From: Ditylenchus dipsaci
Taxonomy: Eukaryota > Nematoda > Chromadorea > Rhabditida > Anguinidae
Direction of reading: 5' to 3'
DNA length: 64,000 nucleotides
NCBI GenBank assembly: GCA_004194705.1
Contig: SADC01001291.1
Coordinates: forward strand, 806,001-870,000
In this document: positions 9,509-21,825 of the stretch, in pieces
How the letters are laid out: each line of letters opens with the position of its first letter
Numbering within the stretch: position 1 is the first letter of the stretch
Made by a program: the position numbers and the translations under genes
The notes under the pieces: model-generated
Databases searched by the model: none
Told to the model about the DNA's origin: nothing
Seen by the model: the letters and a program-made list of their open reading frames with translations, nothing else

Positions 9509-12500
9509 TCAGTCCTGTTCATCTTCAATCTTTGGTCTCTTGGACACTCTTGTAGATCTTCGAGTAGCCTCTGTTAAATCGTTTCTCTGAAATAACACTT
9601 TTTTAAATCTATTTGCTGATCTCTCAGTCACCAACCTTCTTTGAGTCTGATTGTTCTATTCCACTCGGCACTTGTGATTTTGCTATTTTCAGTGGTGAAT
9701 TCAACTTGCTTTCTTTACTCGATGGACAGCCAACTGGTATAGTGTCTACATTCTTCCTAGTGTGTGTTGTTTTAGTGGCAGTCATTGCTGTGGCTGAATT
9801 AGTAGTCTTGAGGGCAGAGGTGGATCCAGCAGTGGTATAGGTGAATGGAGTGTTCTCTTCAATTGAGTTGCGAATTGACTTGGCCACGCTCTGAAATTCT
9901 TATTGTTAAATATGGTTGTAAAATCTCAATTAAGCACACCTTAGCCGGTCCCCTTCTGCTCAAAATGCCCCTTCCAGGAGCTCTTTGGATTGGTCTGGTT
10001 GGTGGAGAGACTGCTGTCCTCCTTTCGATTATTTGGCGTTTCTCGTCGGATTCCACCAACTCATAACTCTTTTGAGGTTGCTGCTGATGCTGCGATTCAG
10101 AATTCCCTCTTTGTGACTCACTTTCCTGTCCTCCTTCTCCAGTCTGCGGGTTTACCATCGAAACTATCGGAAATATTTGGTTGTCCTCCATGATGAGACG
10201 GGTCTGTCGAGTCAGTTCTGTGGGATCGCCCATGTACTGAGTACGAAGTCCTCTCTGAAATCAAACGCATTTACAAGAGGGAAACGAATACTGATTTGCT
10301 GCATAATCGGGGCCTACCCTAAAAGCCAGTCGATTTTTCGCCCCGGTCCCCCTATGATTTTTTTCTCCAAAATCGAATATTTTTCATAATTTTTTGCAGC
10401 AATATGACTTGAAAGATGCTGCTGGAAAACGTTGAGGAAAGCAATGTCAATAGTGTTCGTTTGTGAAAAATGGTTTGAAAAAACCATAGAGAGGACCAAG
10501 TGAAAAAAATAGGAGGCTTCTGGTATAGGGCCCACATAAACACAGAGAGTACCCATAATTCGTTTTTAAATTTTTGCATAAACATTTGTCTTATCATGGT
10601 TTGTAAAATGTAAAAATGGGCATAGGCCTAAAATTTCTCCCGGCTTCGACCCGCGTGAAATTTAAAAATCGGAGCTCGACTCGGGCCAATGAAAGCTGTT
10701 TGTTCCCAGCTTGGCCCGGATCCAGGTCAATTCTTTCCACCTCTGCTAAAATCTCAAGAAATTAAACGTTCGAAAAATAAAATAATGATAAATAAAAATA
10801 TCTGACCTTAGTAGCGAATACACCCCCCCCCAACGATTTTCACTTTTTTACTTTAGTAAAAAGTACCCTAATTTATGCCCAAGACCCCGGAAAATGTGCG
10901 CAAACTCTTCATTAGTCACAACTTCCGCACGCCGGCCTACCCTCAAGCCTACGGGCTAAGCCTAAACTTGTTGTTTGCAAGGGTAGTTACTGCAATTTTA
11001 TAAGGTCGGATTCTTGGGGGGGGGTGTTATTCGCTACTAGCGCCAAATATCTTAATCGCCAGCATCTTATGAAATTAGCTAAAATTTAAAACGAGCAAAG
11101 ACCAACCCTTTTGATTGTAGAAGTGGAGCTTGTGGGGTTTGGATTAGACTCGAGTATCCTTTTGAATTTTTTCTGTTGGTCGCGTACTTCTAGGAACTTC
11201 TTTAACCTGGTCCACTCTTCTCGCATTATTGTTGCGTCGGATTCAAGCAGCAAATACTCTGCAACAAAACACTTATTCATAGAAACAAGGAGCATAAATG
11301 GCACCTTCACTCGGCCTTTGGTTTTTTATTGGTTTCATTTGCAATAGTTTCTGGTCTGCTTCATCCAGCTCTTTCTCCAACATCATAAATCTTTCTCGTT
11401 CTTTTTCACATTCATCTTCGTTGCTTCTGAAACCAATTCAATATTACTGGGTGGATAAATGTAAAGGCACTCACTTGTTGGAGGAAGAGGCTTCTTGCTG
11501 CTCGTCTTTCATAGCTGAAGCATTGCTGGGTGACATAGGGGAAGAAGAGGGGGACTGCAAGAAGTTTGTGGTTGAAGCATGTTGGTTGCTGCTGCTACTG
11601 CCATTTTGCTGCGGTTTGCTGGTCTCTTCTGAGGTGGACTCACCAGTTCCGTCCTCAACTCTTTTAAGATTCGCTAAAAACAGCAAAATAATTTTTGTTT
11701 ACATTTATTTTCATTTCCAAAGTTATTTTAAAGTGAAACTAATTTTTTACACATACAGTCGACTCTCTGACTTAGAGAACCGAAGCGATCAGCCAAATGC
11801 TGCCTAAGTGGGAGAGCGCCCCTAAGTGTCATGGTTCACTGTACATTTATTGGATTTTAATTATTTCAGGCCAAAACAAACCTTTAGTCTTTTTATTTAA
11901 AATTCATTCCACCACAATTTTGATTTAGTTATCATGGTATAAAATGTGTTTTTGAAAGAGAATTTAATCTAAAAACCCCAAAAAATTAACATTGTTCAAA
12001 GATGGCCGTTTCATGCCCATTCATACGAAAAAACCAAAACTACAGGTAAGAGTTTAAAAAAAGTTATTTCGCGGTAAAAAATATAGTTTTTAGATAAATG
12101 AAAGCTGATAAACAAACCTCGTCTATTGGCTACTTTCTTGACCATTTTCTCTGGTTCTGTCCATAGCTTTCCACAAATTTATCCACTGGCATCTACAAAC
12201 AAAAATGTCTTTAAAAAAGTCTTTTATATTAAAAACACACGTTCTTGGGGTCGTAAAACTCATGGTAGCCGCATTTTTTAGTTAGCGAGTCACAACAAGC
12301 CTTGGACATTGCATTGGAGCAGTTCTCGCTGGCGAACAACGAGCAATTGTCTGAGCAGCTGCAGTAGAATGAGTTAAATTTGGAGCCATATTCTATAAAG
12401 AAATGCATGGGCATCAAATACACAACTCGTCAACTAGTAGCTTACGTGGTTGCCTTTTTATGCCTAGTTCCATGGACGAGGAGCATACGTCATATGCACT

Positions 12501-15500
12501 TACCCAGAACGACGGACTCTCTAAACTTTCAATATATATGGTTACTCAAAATTCCAAGGACTACAGACACGAAATTTAAGCTTTTTAAAATGACTGTTTT
12601 TTTTCTAGGACCGTTTTTGGAATTCTGCTTTCGCGAATCTGTTTTTTGGCCAAAAATATTTTTTTGGTACATGATTTCAAAAACATCATTTTTTCTTGGT
12701 TCTCCTGGGGTTTGGGCTTGTTCATCCACAGACCAATACCAAAACCGCGGGGAATCCAAGCAAAATTGTGCTTTTGACATTATACACCCACAAAAACTAA
12801 TGTCCGCTTGAGATCGTCCCAAATCCTCGGGACACCTTGTAATGCTCAATCAATCAGCTTATTTTGATTCTCACCTTCAGTCGGCCAAATGCCATCCACG
12901 CCAAACTGTTCGTCATTGTGTGCATTTAGTAGAGTCAGCTCTCGTTTGGCCCCATTCAAAGTCTCGACGTGGACTCTGTAGGGGAATTGGGTAGACGGCT
13001 CCCAGCACACTTCCGACACAAGGCCTCGTAGGAAACCACCTTTTTCACAGGGAATGTTAAGACCTCTTACCTAAACTTAGGGATGTAAATCAGAGAAATT
13101 GAATACAAACTCACATATACATAGTCTCCAGGTAGAAAGCTTGCCTCACCCCCAACTTCTTGAACAGCTCTGCACTAGAGAGTGTGCCTGAAGGAGTCAC
13201 AGAAGTGAGTGCTTGCTCCTCCCACCTGTCACAACGAGCTTCGACCTACACGTTTTTTTGTTATGAAAAATTGCTGAAAAGCACATTAAGAGAAAAAAAA
13301 ACTACCAATGAAATAGTCTTTAAATGCGGGACTTTAATGGATCCTGAAGAGCTTTGCCAGCAGAATCATAAATGGGTAGGGAAGGATCATGCTGACGATT
13401 GGAAGCCACAGGCCGATTCCCATCTGCAAAAGTAGTATTTAAGTACCATTGTACTGTCCCTTTTTTTGCATTTAACCGAACAGCCAGCGACTCGCTACAA
13501 ATTGTGACTCACCACTGCGATTCTCTACAATAACGACTCGCTACACTTTTAATTTTCTGTTGTTATATGGTACAGTTGTTGTACCCGGCCAATTTTCGGC
13601 CGCTTCGCGGCCAAGACCAGCACACTCCACATTGCAAGGGATAGGGGAACACGTAGTAGATGTTTTTGAGTAAAATGGATAAAAAGTTAAAGTGTAGCGA
13701 GTCGCAGAAAGTGTAGCGAGTTACAATTTTAGCGAGTCGAAGTTTTACCATTTAACCATAATCACTCGAATAACCACCCTCAAATTGAAATGTCCCGGCC
13801 AATGTCTGAAATCTCCCAACTAATTTATGAATTTTCCGGCTAACTTTCAAAATCTTGTTTTTTCGATGGATTTTTTTGATCTTTTTTTATTTTTTGAACT
13901 AGCTTGTAGACCTACTCTTCTGGTTTTGAATGAGATATCAACCGACCTGTTAGAACTTGAAAAAAATGAGAAAAAACGTTTTTGATGAATTACGTGTTTC
14001 ATAAAAACTAACTTTTCTCGGTGGTTTCTAAACCATAAATGCTCAGTTGATGGCTTTTTGAAAACTAGAGAAGTAGAGCTACAAGCTTATCCAGAGAAAT
14101 GAAAAATCAAGAAGAAAATCAACCGAGAAAACAAGGTTAAAAAAAGCGGGAAAAATTACAAATTAACTGGGACATTTTAATTTGATCCATTCCTCTTGTT
14201 GTCAACGGCGGTGGTCGTTAACATAGGCCCTCTACGCAACAAAACTGTCTTACATAATGACTGAGATGGTAGTTAGACTTTGACAAACCCGTTTAGGAGT
14301 TTTAATGTAGTAGTTTTTTTATAGAGTATTTTTTTTATCTATTTCACCATAATTATGTATGCTGAATGCGAGAAAAATATTTTTTCGTTTTCCTAAATTG
14401 ATCATATATCAGGATTGAAATTTCGTGTACAAGGCGAAGCACTTCAGATTTTTTCACTTTACGCAACATGGTCTAGTAAAAAAATCTCACCATTAATTTG
14501 GGCATTGAAATGTTCAGGCAGCATCCATGGAAGTTCACAGTCAGGGTCGGTCTTATACCAGGCTCTGCGCCGAACATCACCTAAAATGCTAGCACAGTCA
14601 ACGAAAAAAATTCATGACCGTATAATCTTTAAACCTCAAATGGAGAGACACGAAATTGGAATACGGCATGTGGGGTTTGGTTGTGGTGAGGATGGTGGCA
14701 GGCAATGACTCTGGCCAACGCAACTTGTCCTTCAGATCACTTTCCGCTTTCAGCTCAATATTCCTTCGGAGAGCAGCGTAGCATGGAGTCTGCAACTAAC
14801 TTAGATTGAAATACACCACATAATCATTTTTGAACAAGGTAGACCTTGCGACCGGTTGAAAATTTAATGATATTCCCGAGAATATCACCGAGTAATTTAA
14901 AATTGGCCATAATAATTTAATTTTCTTTTGAAATTTTATACCCCTTTTATTATTTGATTCTGTATATTTCACATAGTATATGGATGAAAAAGTCACAATG
15001 TCTGAGAATATTCCTCAAAACAGTTCTACCAAGTTGACTTCGAGACATCAATGTCATATAACCAAAACTACGCTGAAATTGCTGTTAAGTTTTGCTTGGT
15101 GCACTAAACTAATTTTTCCAAAATTTGTTTTAGGAGGAATTTTTTGCCTAAAAAAATCAGCTGAAGACCAGGGCATGATTTAACGCATATAGAGCTCTAA
15201 AATCCATCGCTTTGAATAAAGTAAAACTTACACTTGAAGTGACACTTTGGATTTCGGTGCGGAAATTTTCACTCACTTGGCAGATACACCGATCAATGGT
15301 GTCCTTGCCAAATACAGCTGAATAGCCCTCTAAAAAACTTTTGCAAAATAAGTTTTAAATTTTCAAAAGTGAGACCAGTGTTACCTGGCAAGCCAAAAGC
15401 ACTGAAAATCTCAATCAAGAGTCGGCAAACCACATGTTCTTGGTCGTTTTCATCTCCATCGATAAGGGAACGACCAAACATGAACTTGCTGAACATGTCT

Positions 15501-18500
15501 GTGACCACCAGAGCGTTGGAGTACTTGGTGCCATGGCGATACTTGGTTTCCGGCATCTCGATAATGTCTATCTGAAATTTTTGTTTTGCAAGATCGGTAC
15601 TCACAGAAGTATTAGGTTGTGTCATAGATACGTTCGTTTTTTCAGGAGAAATTTTCGTGGCTTTTTTCTATTAATTATTGACAATTTTTAAAAATTTGAC
15701 TTCTCATTTGGTAGCTGAAAGCCTTGGCTACAAAATAAGAGCTCGACTTTTAAAATTGTCAAAAATTTGGGCAGGAGCAGCCTGTGTCACCGCAAATAGT
15801 GCCAAAATCAACAGCAATATTCGACAAATATTTACCGAATGTTGCTCTTGATTTTTGATTTGAATTAACACAGGCTTCTACTGCCAAAAGTTTTATAGAA
15901 AAAACATGCCACACATTTATTTTGAAAAAACGAACGTACTTATGACACAACCTGATATACGATGATCCAGAATAAAACTAGGGTTTTTGAATTGAAGTAT
16001 TTCTGTGAGGTTTATGATGTGACAACACTCCGACCACTTTCCTAATAACTTAAAAATCTGCAATTACCTGCACATACTGCATTGGCCGACAGCCCATTAT
16101 TAGAGGTTTGGAAGGGAATAACACTTTGCATCTATTTTCACGATTCGCTTTTGCCTAAATTAGAAAAAAATTCATGATCTGGCTATTTTTGATAAGAGAT
16201 TATACCAAAGACCATGGTTTTATTGCCTCTACATCAACCGCCTTAGGGTCATGTCCATGGTGATACATCTGGTATATCACCTCAACTGTCCTGCAAGTAT
16301 TAGAAATAAAAAGCAATTAAAGGAGGGGTGAAAGCTATTAAGGAGATAGTCTCGACATGAAAGGATTAATCCAAGTTTTGTGTTTTTTTAACGTGGTTTT
16401 AGAGCAATATTTTGTTGTCAACTCGGTGTTACGATGTCGGACAAACTTGTGCAGAGTCAAAACTTGGATAAGCGTCATAATCATCAGAACTTCTGAATTC
16501 CTTCAAAAAATTCAAAAATTTTAAAAAAGGGAATGGAAAAGGAAAAAACCCATCGAAAAAACGGAAAACAAATTCGATTTTTAAAGCATTTTTTGATGGA
16601 ATTCACAAATTCTGATATTCATGATGCTAACCCAACTTCTGATTCTGAACATTTTTGTCCGATATTGAAAAAACCGAGTTTTCGACAAAATATGGCTCTG
16701 AAAACGAATTTAAAAATCAGAAAACTAGGATTAACACTTTCGTGTCGAGACTACCTCCTTAACAGCTTACACCCCTCCTTTAAAAAAGGCGTTAAAAGCC
16801 ATCAATAATAGCTTACCCATCCGGATTGATGGTATAGTTGACATGGGCTGGACAACAACCTTTGGATTTCAACATTCCAGTCCGTCTGCTAAAAGATGGA
16901 AATATAGTCGACTTTACTCTTAAAGGAGGGATGAAAGCTGTTAAGGAGATAGTCTCGACACGAAAGGATTAATCCAATATTTGTGGTTATGAAATGTAGC
17001 TTTCGAGTCATATTTTGTCGACAACTCGGTGTTTGCGATTTCGAACAAACTTGTGCGAAATTAAAAGTTGGATGAGCATCATCAATATCAGAACCAGCAC
17101 AAGTTCGCCTGAGATTGCAACACCGAGTTGTCGATAAAATATGACTCGAAACCACATTTAAAAAACACAAAACTTGGGATAATCCTTTGTGTCGATACTA
17201 TCTCCTTAACAGCTTTCCCCCTCCTTTAAAAGAGGATACCCTCGTGAGAGCGTAAAAATTCGAAAAAATAGCAAATTTTTGAATCAAAATTTTTTAGATT
17301 CGAATTTTGAATCAAACGAAGATTCGAAAATCCCGAACTTGAACCTCGAATTGAACCGAGTTTTCAAAAATTCCAAACACTTGACGATCCTACTCGCGAA
17401 TCATTCATCTCATAGACTTACGCGCTTCAAAATTTCAGGTGGTAAAGTTTCACCATTATTTTAGCTCTGAATAAAATGTTGGGCAAAAAATCAACAGCTT
17501 AAACATCGAGCTTAATTTACGGAGAAGATTTGTAATTGTGATGTAATTGTATTTGTGATCAAATTTAAAATTTGGTCTCCAATTCTAAAATTTGTAGAAA
17601 AATAGAAATAAAGAAACGGGCAGCCTGATAAAGCCGAACGTAAGGCATATGAAAGCCAACTTCAAATCGGTCTATTATGCGTTAAAATTATAAATTAACT
17701 CACCTGTTACTTTTTCGATGATCACTAAATACACAAAACAAAAGTTGGCGACGTTTGGGTTGTTGGCGATTATGCATCACAAAGCGAGTGTCAGTGGCAT
17801 ATTGGACGTAAACAATCCACTCCTGCAACACAGGGAATTGTAATTAATGCTTTTCCAATCACAATGACTTACACTGAACTCAGTGATACCATCAAATTTT
17901 TTAAAGTGGGTCTCTAACGGCAGATTGTGATCCACAGCCAGATGGCGTTTGATTGTTCCAATGGAGGCGAACACCTGGTCACATTCAAAGTCGGGACAAG
18001 CACAAACACTCTGAATAATGAGGGATCAGAAAAAAAATTGGTTTAAACCAGGGACTCCCACTATTTTGTTTTAAACTTTTACCACAATAGACCCATGGCG
18101 TTGGTAGCGATGTGTGTTAAATTGGTCTCGGTTGGCAAACACTGGACGACTTTCACATAGGTCACAAATTATCAGGTTGGAAGGTAGTTGATCATATACC
18201 TAAATAGGTTCAAAGGGGTCAGAGGAAAGGTATAGATGAGTAACTAACATGGAACGAGTCTTCTATCATTTCAAATTCAGCCATATTACCGGCTGGAATG
18301 TATGCACCCTCCTCTTCATCCACATAAAATTCTTCGTCTTCACCGTAGCCTTCCATTTCCATACCAATTTGATCGACAGGATCAATGAGACCTCCTTCGA
18401 AGTCACTTTGCATCAGCTAAAAACAGCAAAATATTAACTTGTTTACCACACTTTGATTTTTTTCTTGCAATGATTTTTTTCGAGCAAAATTCCAACTTTC

Positions 18501-19634
18501 CTGTTTTGACTACTGTATTTCCTTTAAAAAGACCCCTCTCTCTGCTTTGAGGACCTATATCTCAGCTCAGAGCGAACATTTTACATCGCTGTTTTTCGCG
18601 TTCTTAACCCCCATGAGGTTTACCAATTTCGCTTTATGTATTTTGAGAGAGCACACAAAAATTGCAAGATCAACCTCAAGGTTTCAGATTTGCTGGGGTT
18701 AAACAAAAGAGCCACAGGAACTTATTATAGAAAATGCGGTACAGTCAACTCCCTCTATAGTGCACACCCAAGGACCGGCGCCAGGTGTGCACTATGGCGG
18801 GGTGTACACTATGGAGGGAGTTGACTGTATATATTTTATGTTCAAAAAAATGATCTACCGCAAGGTCTGAAATTTTTTGTCACTCTACACGTCATTATTT
18901 ACCATCTATTAACTCTCCATGCTCTAATAACTCCCCCCCTCGTTTTTTTATTATGATTTCAGAGTTAGGGTTATTTTTGATTCACAATTTCAAGATTTTC
19001 CATGGGTTGAAAACTAACTCCCCATAGGAAGTTAATAGAAGAAATACGGTATACATCATATTCTAGCCCCGTAAATTAATCCGTCCAACGAGATATAACC
19101 TACCGGTAGAAACATTAAAAACTAACTCAGGGTGGAATTTTATTTTAGATATTACCTCTAAATTAAATGGTACTTTGTTCGACATAAAAAATTTAGTATG
19201 TATTTTACTTACACTGGGTGTATTTAACGTACCCTAGATGTCTTAATCAAAATTGAAACAAAAAATATGTATCGAAAAAATTCAATCATTCTTTAGTCGA
19301 AAGCCTTCTTCAATATTAACTAATAAAATGGATAATGTTAGGAAACTGACCATTTGATGGTGTTCCATGCCAGAGGACCCGGCATTGACTGTTTTGAAGA
19401 AAGCTTTTGAATATTTGATGGAGACACTGCTTGCCTCACTTCTACAGCTCGGTAACTCCGGCGAGTTCTGGGACTGGAGATGGCTGTGGAGGTGTTGGCT
19501 TGTTGATTCATGTCGTCCTCTTCCTCATCCACAATATTGACAAAAATATCCTCCTCAGTGACTGCAAACCGGTTGGCTCCACTTACTATTCTCTTACCAG
19601 AAGATGTTCCACTTGAAATTTGTTTGGCTGACAT
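9509..19634 (-). CDS. C2H2 / WRKY-GCM1-like / integrase-derived multi-exon gene
   Basis: About 23 exons can be read, giving roughly 1,100 residues. Proposed exons (high to low): 19634-19351, 18416-18249, 18199-18083, 18010-17873, 17822-17704, 16888-16817, 16290-16206, 16154-16068, 15571-15385, 15329-15232, 14789-14635, 14580-14491, 13423-13306, 13174-13115, 13070-12875, 12392-12241, 12192-12118, 11673-11475, 11426-11305, 11258-11107, 10254-9940, 9890-9636, 9586-9509. Domain order: acidic stretch; two C2H2 fingers (ICDLCESRPVFANRDQF..., CPDFECDQVF...); a C-C-H-H module (KSKGCCPAHVNYT, YQMYHHGHDP); integrase core start (QIDIIEMPETKY, ALVVTDMFSKFMFGRSL); SH3-like tail (PGDYVYVRGL); Cys cluster (FYCSCSDNCSLF); Ser-rich and coiled-coil C-terminus. 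Phases agree at most junctions but fail at exon 1/2, 14635/14580, in 13423-13306 (TAA) and in 12192-12118 (1 nt short). The integrase lacks a recognisable D-x-G or second Asp and Glu. It is likely a host gene derived from a transposon; the family is not recognised. Confidence 0.7.
10308..10550. repeat. foldback element in intron
   Basis: The left arm GGGCCTACCCTAAAAGCCAG pairs imperfectly with the right arm CTTCTGGTATAGGGCCCAC. Its inner block CCCCGGTCCCCCTATG is a diverged relative of the CCTTGGTCCCCC repeat. It lies within an intron of the integrase-derived gene. Confidence 0.6.
10809..11041. repeat. MITE with C9/G9 subterminal runs, in intron
   Basis: The inverted ends are TAGTAGCGAATACACCCC and its near reverse complement, separated by about 190 bp. 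The homopolymer C and G runs make this stretch error-prone. A related right end (GGGGGGGGTATAAGCCAGTAGCG) occurs near 54520. Confidence 0.65.
11756..11841. mobile_element. short pogo/Tigger-like MITE, TA target
   Basis: Ends CAGTCGACTCTCTGACTTAG and TTCACTG are flanked by TA on both sides (11754-11755, 11842-11843). The element is 86 bp. It resembles the elements at 18742 and 38927. Confidence 0.6.
13480..13748. repeat. MITE with CGACTCGCTAC subterminal repeats, in intron
   Basis: Several GCGACTCGCTAC units on the left (13488-13555) are mirrored by GTAGCGAGTCG units on the right (13690-13742). It is non-coding and sits between two exons of the integrase-derived gene. Confidence 0.65.
13787..14181. 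repeat. MITE with TGTCCCGGCCAAT end, in intron
   Basis: The left end AAATGTCCCGGCCAATG and right end AACTGGGACATTTTAA are inverted, and interior pairs such as AAAATCTTGTTTTTTCG with GAGAAAACAAGGTT extend the symmetry. It is non-coding. Confidence 0.6.
15614..15953. repeat. foldback element in intron
   Basis: AGGTTGTGTCATAGATACGT and the right-end reverse complement (ACGTACTTATGACACAACCT) bound a 340-bp element inside the intron just upstream of the integrase-core exon. No coding capacity. Confidence 0.7.
16318..16790. repeat. MITE copy 1, AAAGGAGGGGTGAAAGCT ends
   Basis: The arms share AAAGGAGGGGTGAAAGCT and GGAGATAGTCTCGACA blocks in inverted orientation. A second copy of the same family lies at 16919-17230, in the next intron of the same gene. 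Confidence 0.75.
16919..17230. repeat. MITE copy 2, same family
   Basis: Same inverted ends (TTAAAGGAGGGATGAAAGCT, GGAGATAGTCTCGACACGA). Copy 1 and copy 2 differ in length and interior, so they are independent or long-diverged insertions. Confidence 0.75.
18742..18827. mobile_element. 86-bp pogo/Tigger-like MITE, TA target
   Basis: CAGTCAACTCCCTCTATAGT and its reverse complement end the element, with TA at 18740-18741 and 18828-18829. The interior repeats the motif TGTGCACTATGG. It lies between the first two proposed exons of the integrase-derived gene. Confidence 0.8.
18905..19053. mobile_element. pogo-type MITE, diverged
   Basis: The right end TAATAGAAGAAATACGGTA is the reverse complement of the CCGTATTTCTTCTATTA family end; the left end (CCATCTATTAACTCTCC) is diverged. 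It resembles the elements at 34736, 41184 and 51617. Confidence 0.55.
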
Positions 19635-20573
19635 TTGGAGCTAAAACTTAATCTAATTTCATTCTCAGAAATTCATAAGAAAAAGGCAAAAGAACGGTGA
19701 CAACATGAAAAGTAAAAAAGGTACATTAAAAAGACTTGAGACATAAAAATAAAAGGTACATGGCAGTTAGATCAGTGCTTTTGAAAAGAAAGTCAAATGA
19801 GGCAAGGCGCAAAAGAAGTGCGTCGCTGTTTTGCACTAGAACCAAATGGAATTGACTGGCGAGATTCTAGAGCTGCGATAAGCGCGCCCAACCAAAATAA
19901 CTAATGAAAGTCAGGGGAAAAAAGAAAGACGGGCTGGCTAAAAGACAGTAAAAGAAGGTTAGAGAAAAAGGATCCGCCTATGTGTGCGACCACACACTCC
20001 TCTTGTTTATTGCTTGTTTATTCGTCCGCCTTATTTACTGTGAAAGGCACACTCTGCGATATTTATATAGACAAACGGACAGAACCAAAAAAGAGTCTGC
20101 ACAAAAACAAAGCGAAAATGCTGACAGAGAACACCAAAAAATAATATTAGATAGCCAAAAGACTATGTTAGAGAAAAAGGCAAAATGACGCCGATAAAAA
20201 TCGATAAGATTGCCACACAAAATATTTTGCACAGTTTTTGTCCCAAGAAGAATGTTTTTAAATACAGTATAAGTTGCAAATGTTTTAGTCGTGAATTTGG
20301 TCATAGTCATTCTGTCATTTCTTGCGCTGAATTCACATTTTTATTTTTTTTTCGGTTGTAAGTAAATTGCAGATCCCGATTTGTTAAATCCAGCGCCTAG
20401 CATATTTTTTACATGTACATTTATTGTACGTTATATCGACTACACGTTGAATTAATAGTCGACTGTATGTAGAATCATTATTTTTCGGTCATTTTGTCGA
20501 CGGTTTCATGAATTTCTGACCTTATTGCTGCTTTTTTGAGGTTCCAGACTACTAAAATGTACCTATAAAACAT
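19635..20573. other. upstream flank of the integrase-derived gene; no gene seen
   Basis: A TTTTAG just before the ATG (about 19643) suggests a 5'UTR intron, so the promoter would lie somewhere in 19650-20570. No clear core promoter motif and no other protein-like frame were found. Confidence 0.45.
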
Positions 20574-20576
20574 TGA

Positions 20577-21759
20577 TGGCTCTTTCACGGACTGCGACTT
20601 AGACTGAGACTTAGACTTAGACTGAGACTGAGACTTAGACTGAGACTAAGAGGTGTTCATGGAGCCAAAATAGTCTCAGTCTAAGTCTCAGTCTAAGTCT
20701 AAGGTGTTCACGGACTGAGACTTAGACTGAGACTTAGACTTAGACTGAGACTTAGACTAAGAAATAAGTTTGACTTTTTCACCTGTTTACAATGCAATGT
20801 TCACAATATATTCAATTTTTTATTTATTATTTCTTTTTTCAAATCATTTCTTCCTGAAAATCTACGCTACCAACTCCATTAAAAAATTCTACAAGCTTTT
20901 TTCTCATGTCTTTTGCATTGGCATTGGCATCTTCTCCAGTCAGCCCGGTGCTTATTCCACGCCAACTCTGAAAGGCTGCCATCACTCTGTTGAAGTCTGT
21001 TTCCTCCTCCATCTCTTCGATAAGAAAATTGTGTATCACACAAATGGCCCAAACTATGTTGTCAGCCATCTCATGTGAGCATTCAATCGGCTTCAACAAA
21101 ATTCTCCACTTCATTGCGATAATTCCGAAGCAGTTTTCTATGCGGTTCCGTGCTCTGCTTATCCTGTAATTATATATGCGCTCATTATGCCCCATATGAG
21201 AGGCTTGAAATGGCTTCATCATATAGGAAGTAAGCGGAAAGGCACCGTCCCGAGAAAGAAAAATGGGAGTTTGACCTGGCTGTTAGGAAGGTACTTGGCT
21301 GGTGGTAAATGAAGAGACCACTATCCACAGCTTTCTGAGCTCTCTCCTTTGGCCCAATCTGTGGAGAACATATACAAACGTATAGTTGCAGTCGATGATC
21401 CAAGAGCTCTTTTCCAATTTAAGAAAGACATACAGAAAAGCTTGGATGATTATGAGGATTGGTTGGTCGAGAAAGAAACCATGCCATAATCATTTAACAT
21501 TGTTAAAAAATTTATTCATCCTGTTTTTAAAACATGAAATCACTAAATAAGTTGAGTAATAAAAAATAAATAAAAACGCAAACACATAAAAAATAAGTCT
21601 AAGTCTCAGTCTAAGTCTCAGTCCGTGAACACCTTTGACTGAGACTTAGACTAAGACTTAGACTTAGACTGAGACTGAGACTAAGGAGTGTTCATGTAGC
21701 CAAAAAAGTCTCAGTCTAAGTCTCAGTCTAAGTCTAAGTCGCAGTCCGTGAAAGAGCCA
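20577..21759. mobile_element. PIF/Harbinger element, TSD TGA
   Basis: Ends TGGCTCTTTCACGGACTGCG and its reverse complement, with a 3-bp TGA duplication (20574-20576, 21760-21762), fit PIF/Harbinger. Both ends continue into arrays of GACTTAGACTGAGACTTAG, interrupted by GGTGTTCATGGAGCC, so each subterminal region is itself a tandem and inverted array of nearly 200 bp. It contains the transposase remnant at 20839-21290. Confidence 0.88.
20839..21290 (-). pseudogene. Harbinger (DDE_Tnp_4) transposase, C-terminal part
   Basis: The minus-strand frame reads SRDGAFPLTSYMMKPF, then NYRISRARNRIENCFGIIA and WAICVIHNFL, the third and final catalytic block (R..IE..FG) of HARBI1-type transposases. It ends with a stop near 20839. 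N-terminal blocks are only seen as shifted frames up to about 21470, so the copy is truncated or frame-broken and unlikely to be active. Confidence 0.8.
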
Positions 21760-21825
21760 TGATAAAACAGCTATTTGGCATGCAAAAAAACAATAAGGTC
21801 AAAAATTAACGGAAAATATACGGTG

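Noticed and set aside
9859..10233. Stand-alone 124-codon gene
   Set aside because: It is exon 10254-9940 read into its intron; phases match neighbouring exons of the integrase-derived gene.
12529..12849. 106-codon minus-strand frame between exons
   Set aside because: Falls in the 12393-12874 intron of the integrase-derived gene; flanking exons join in phase without it.
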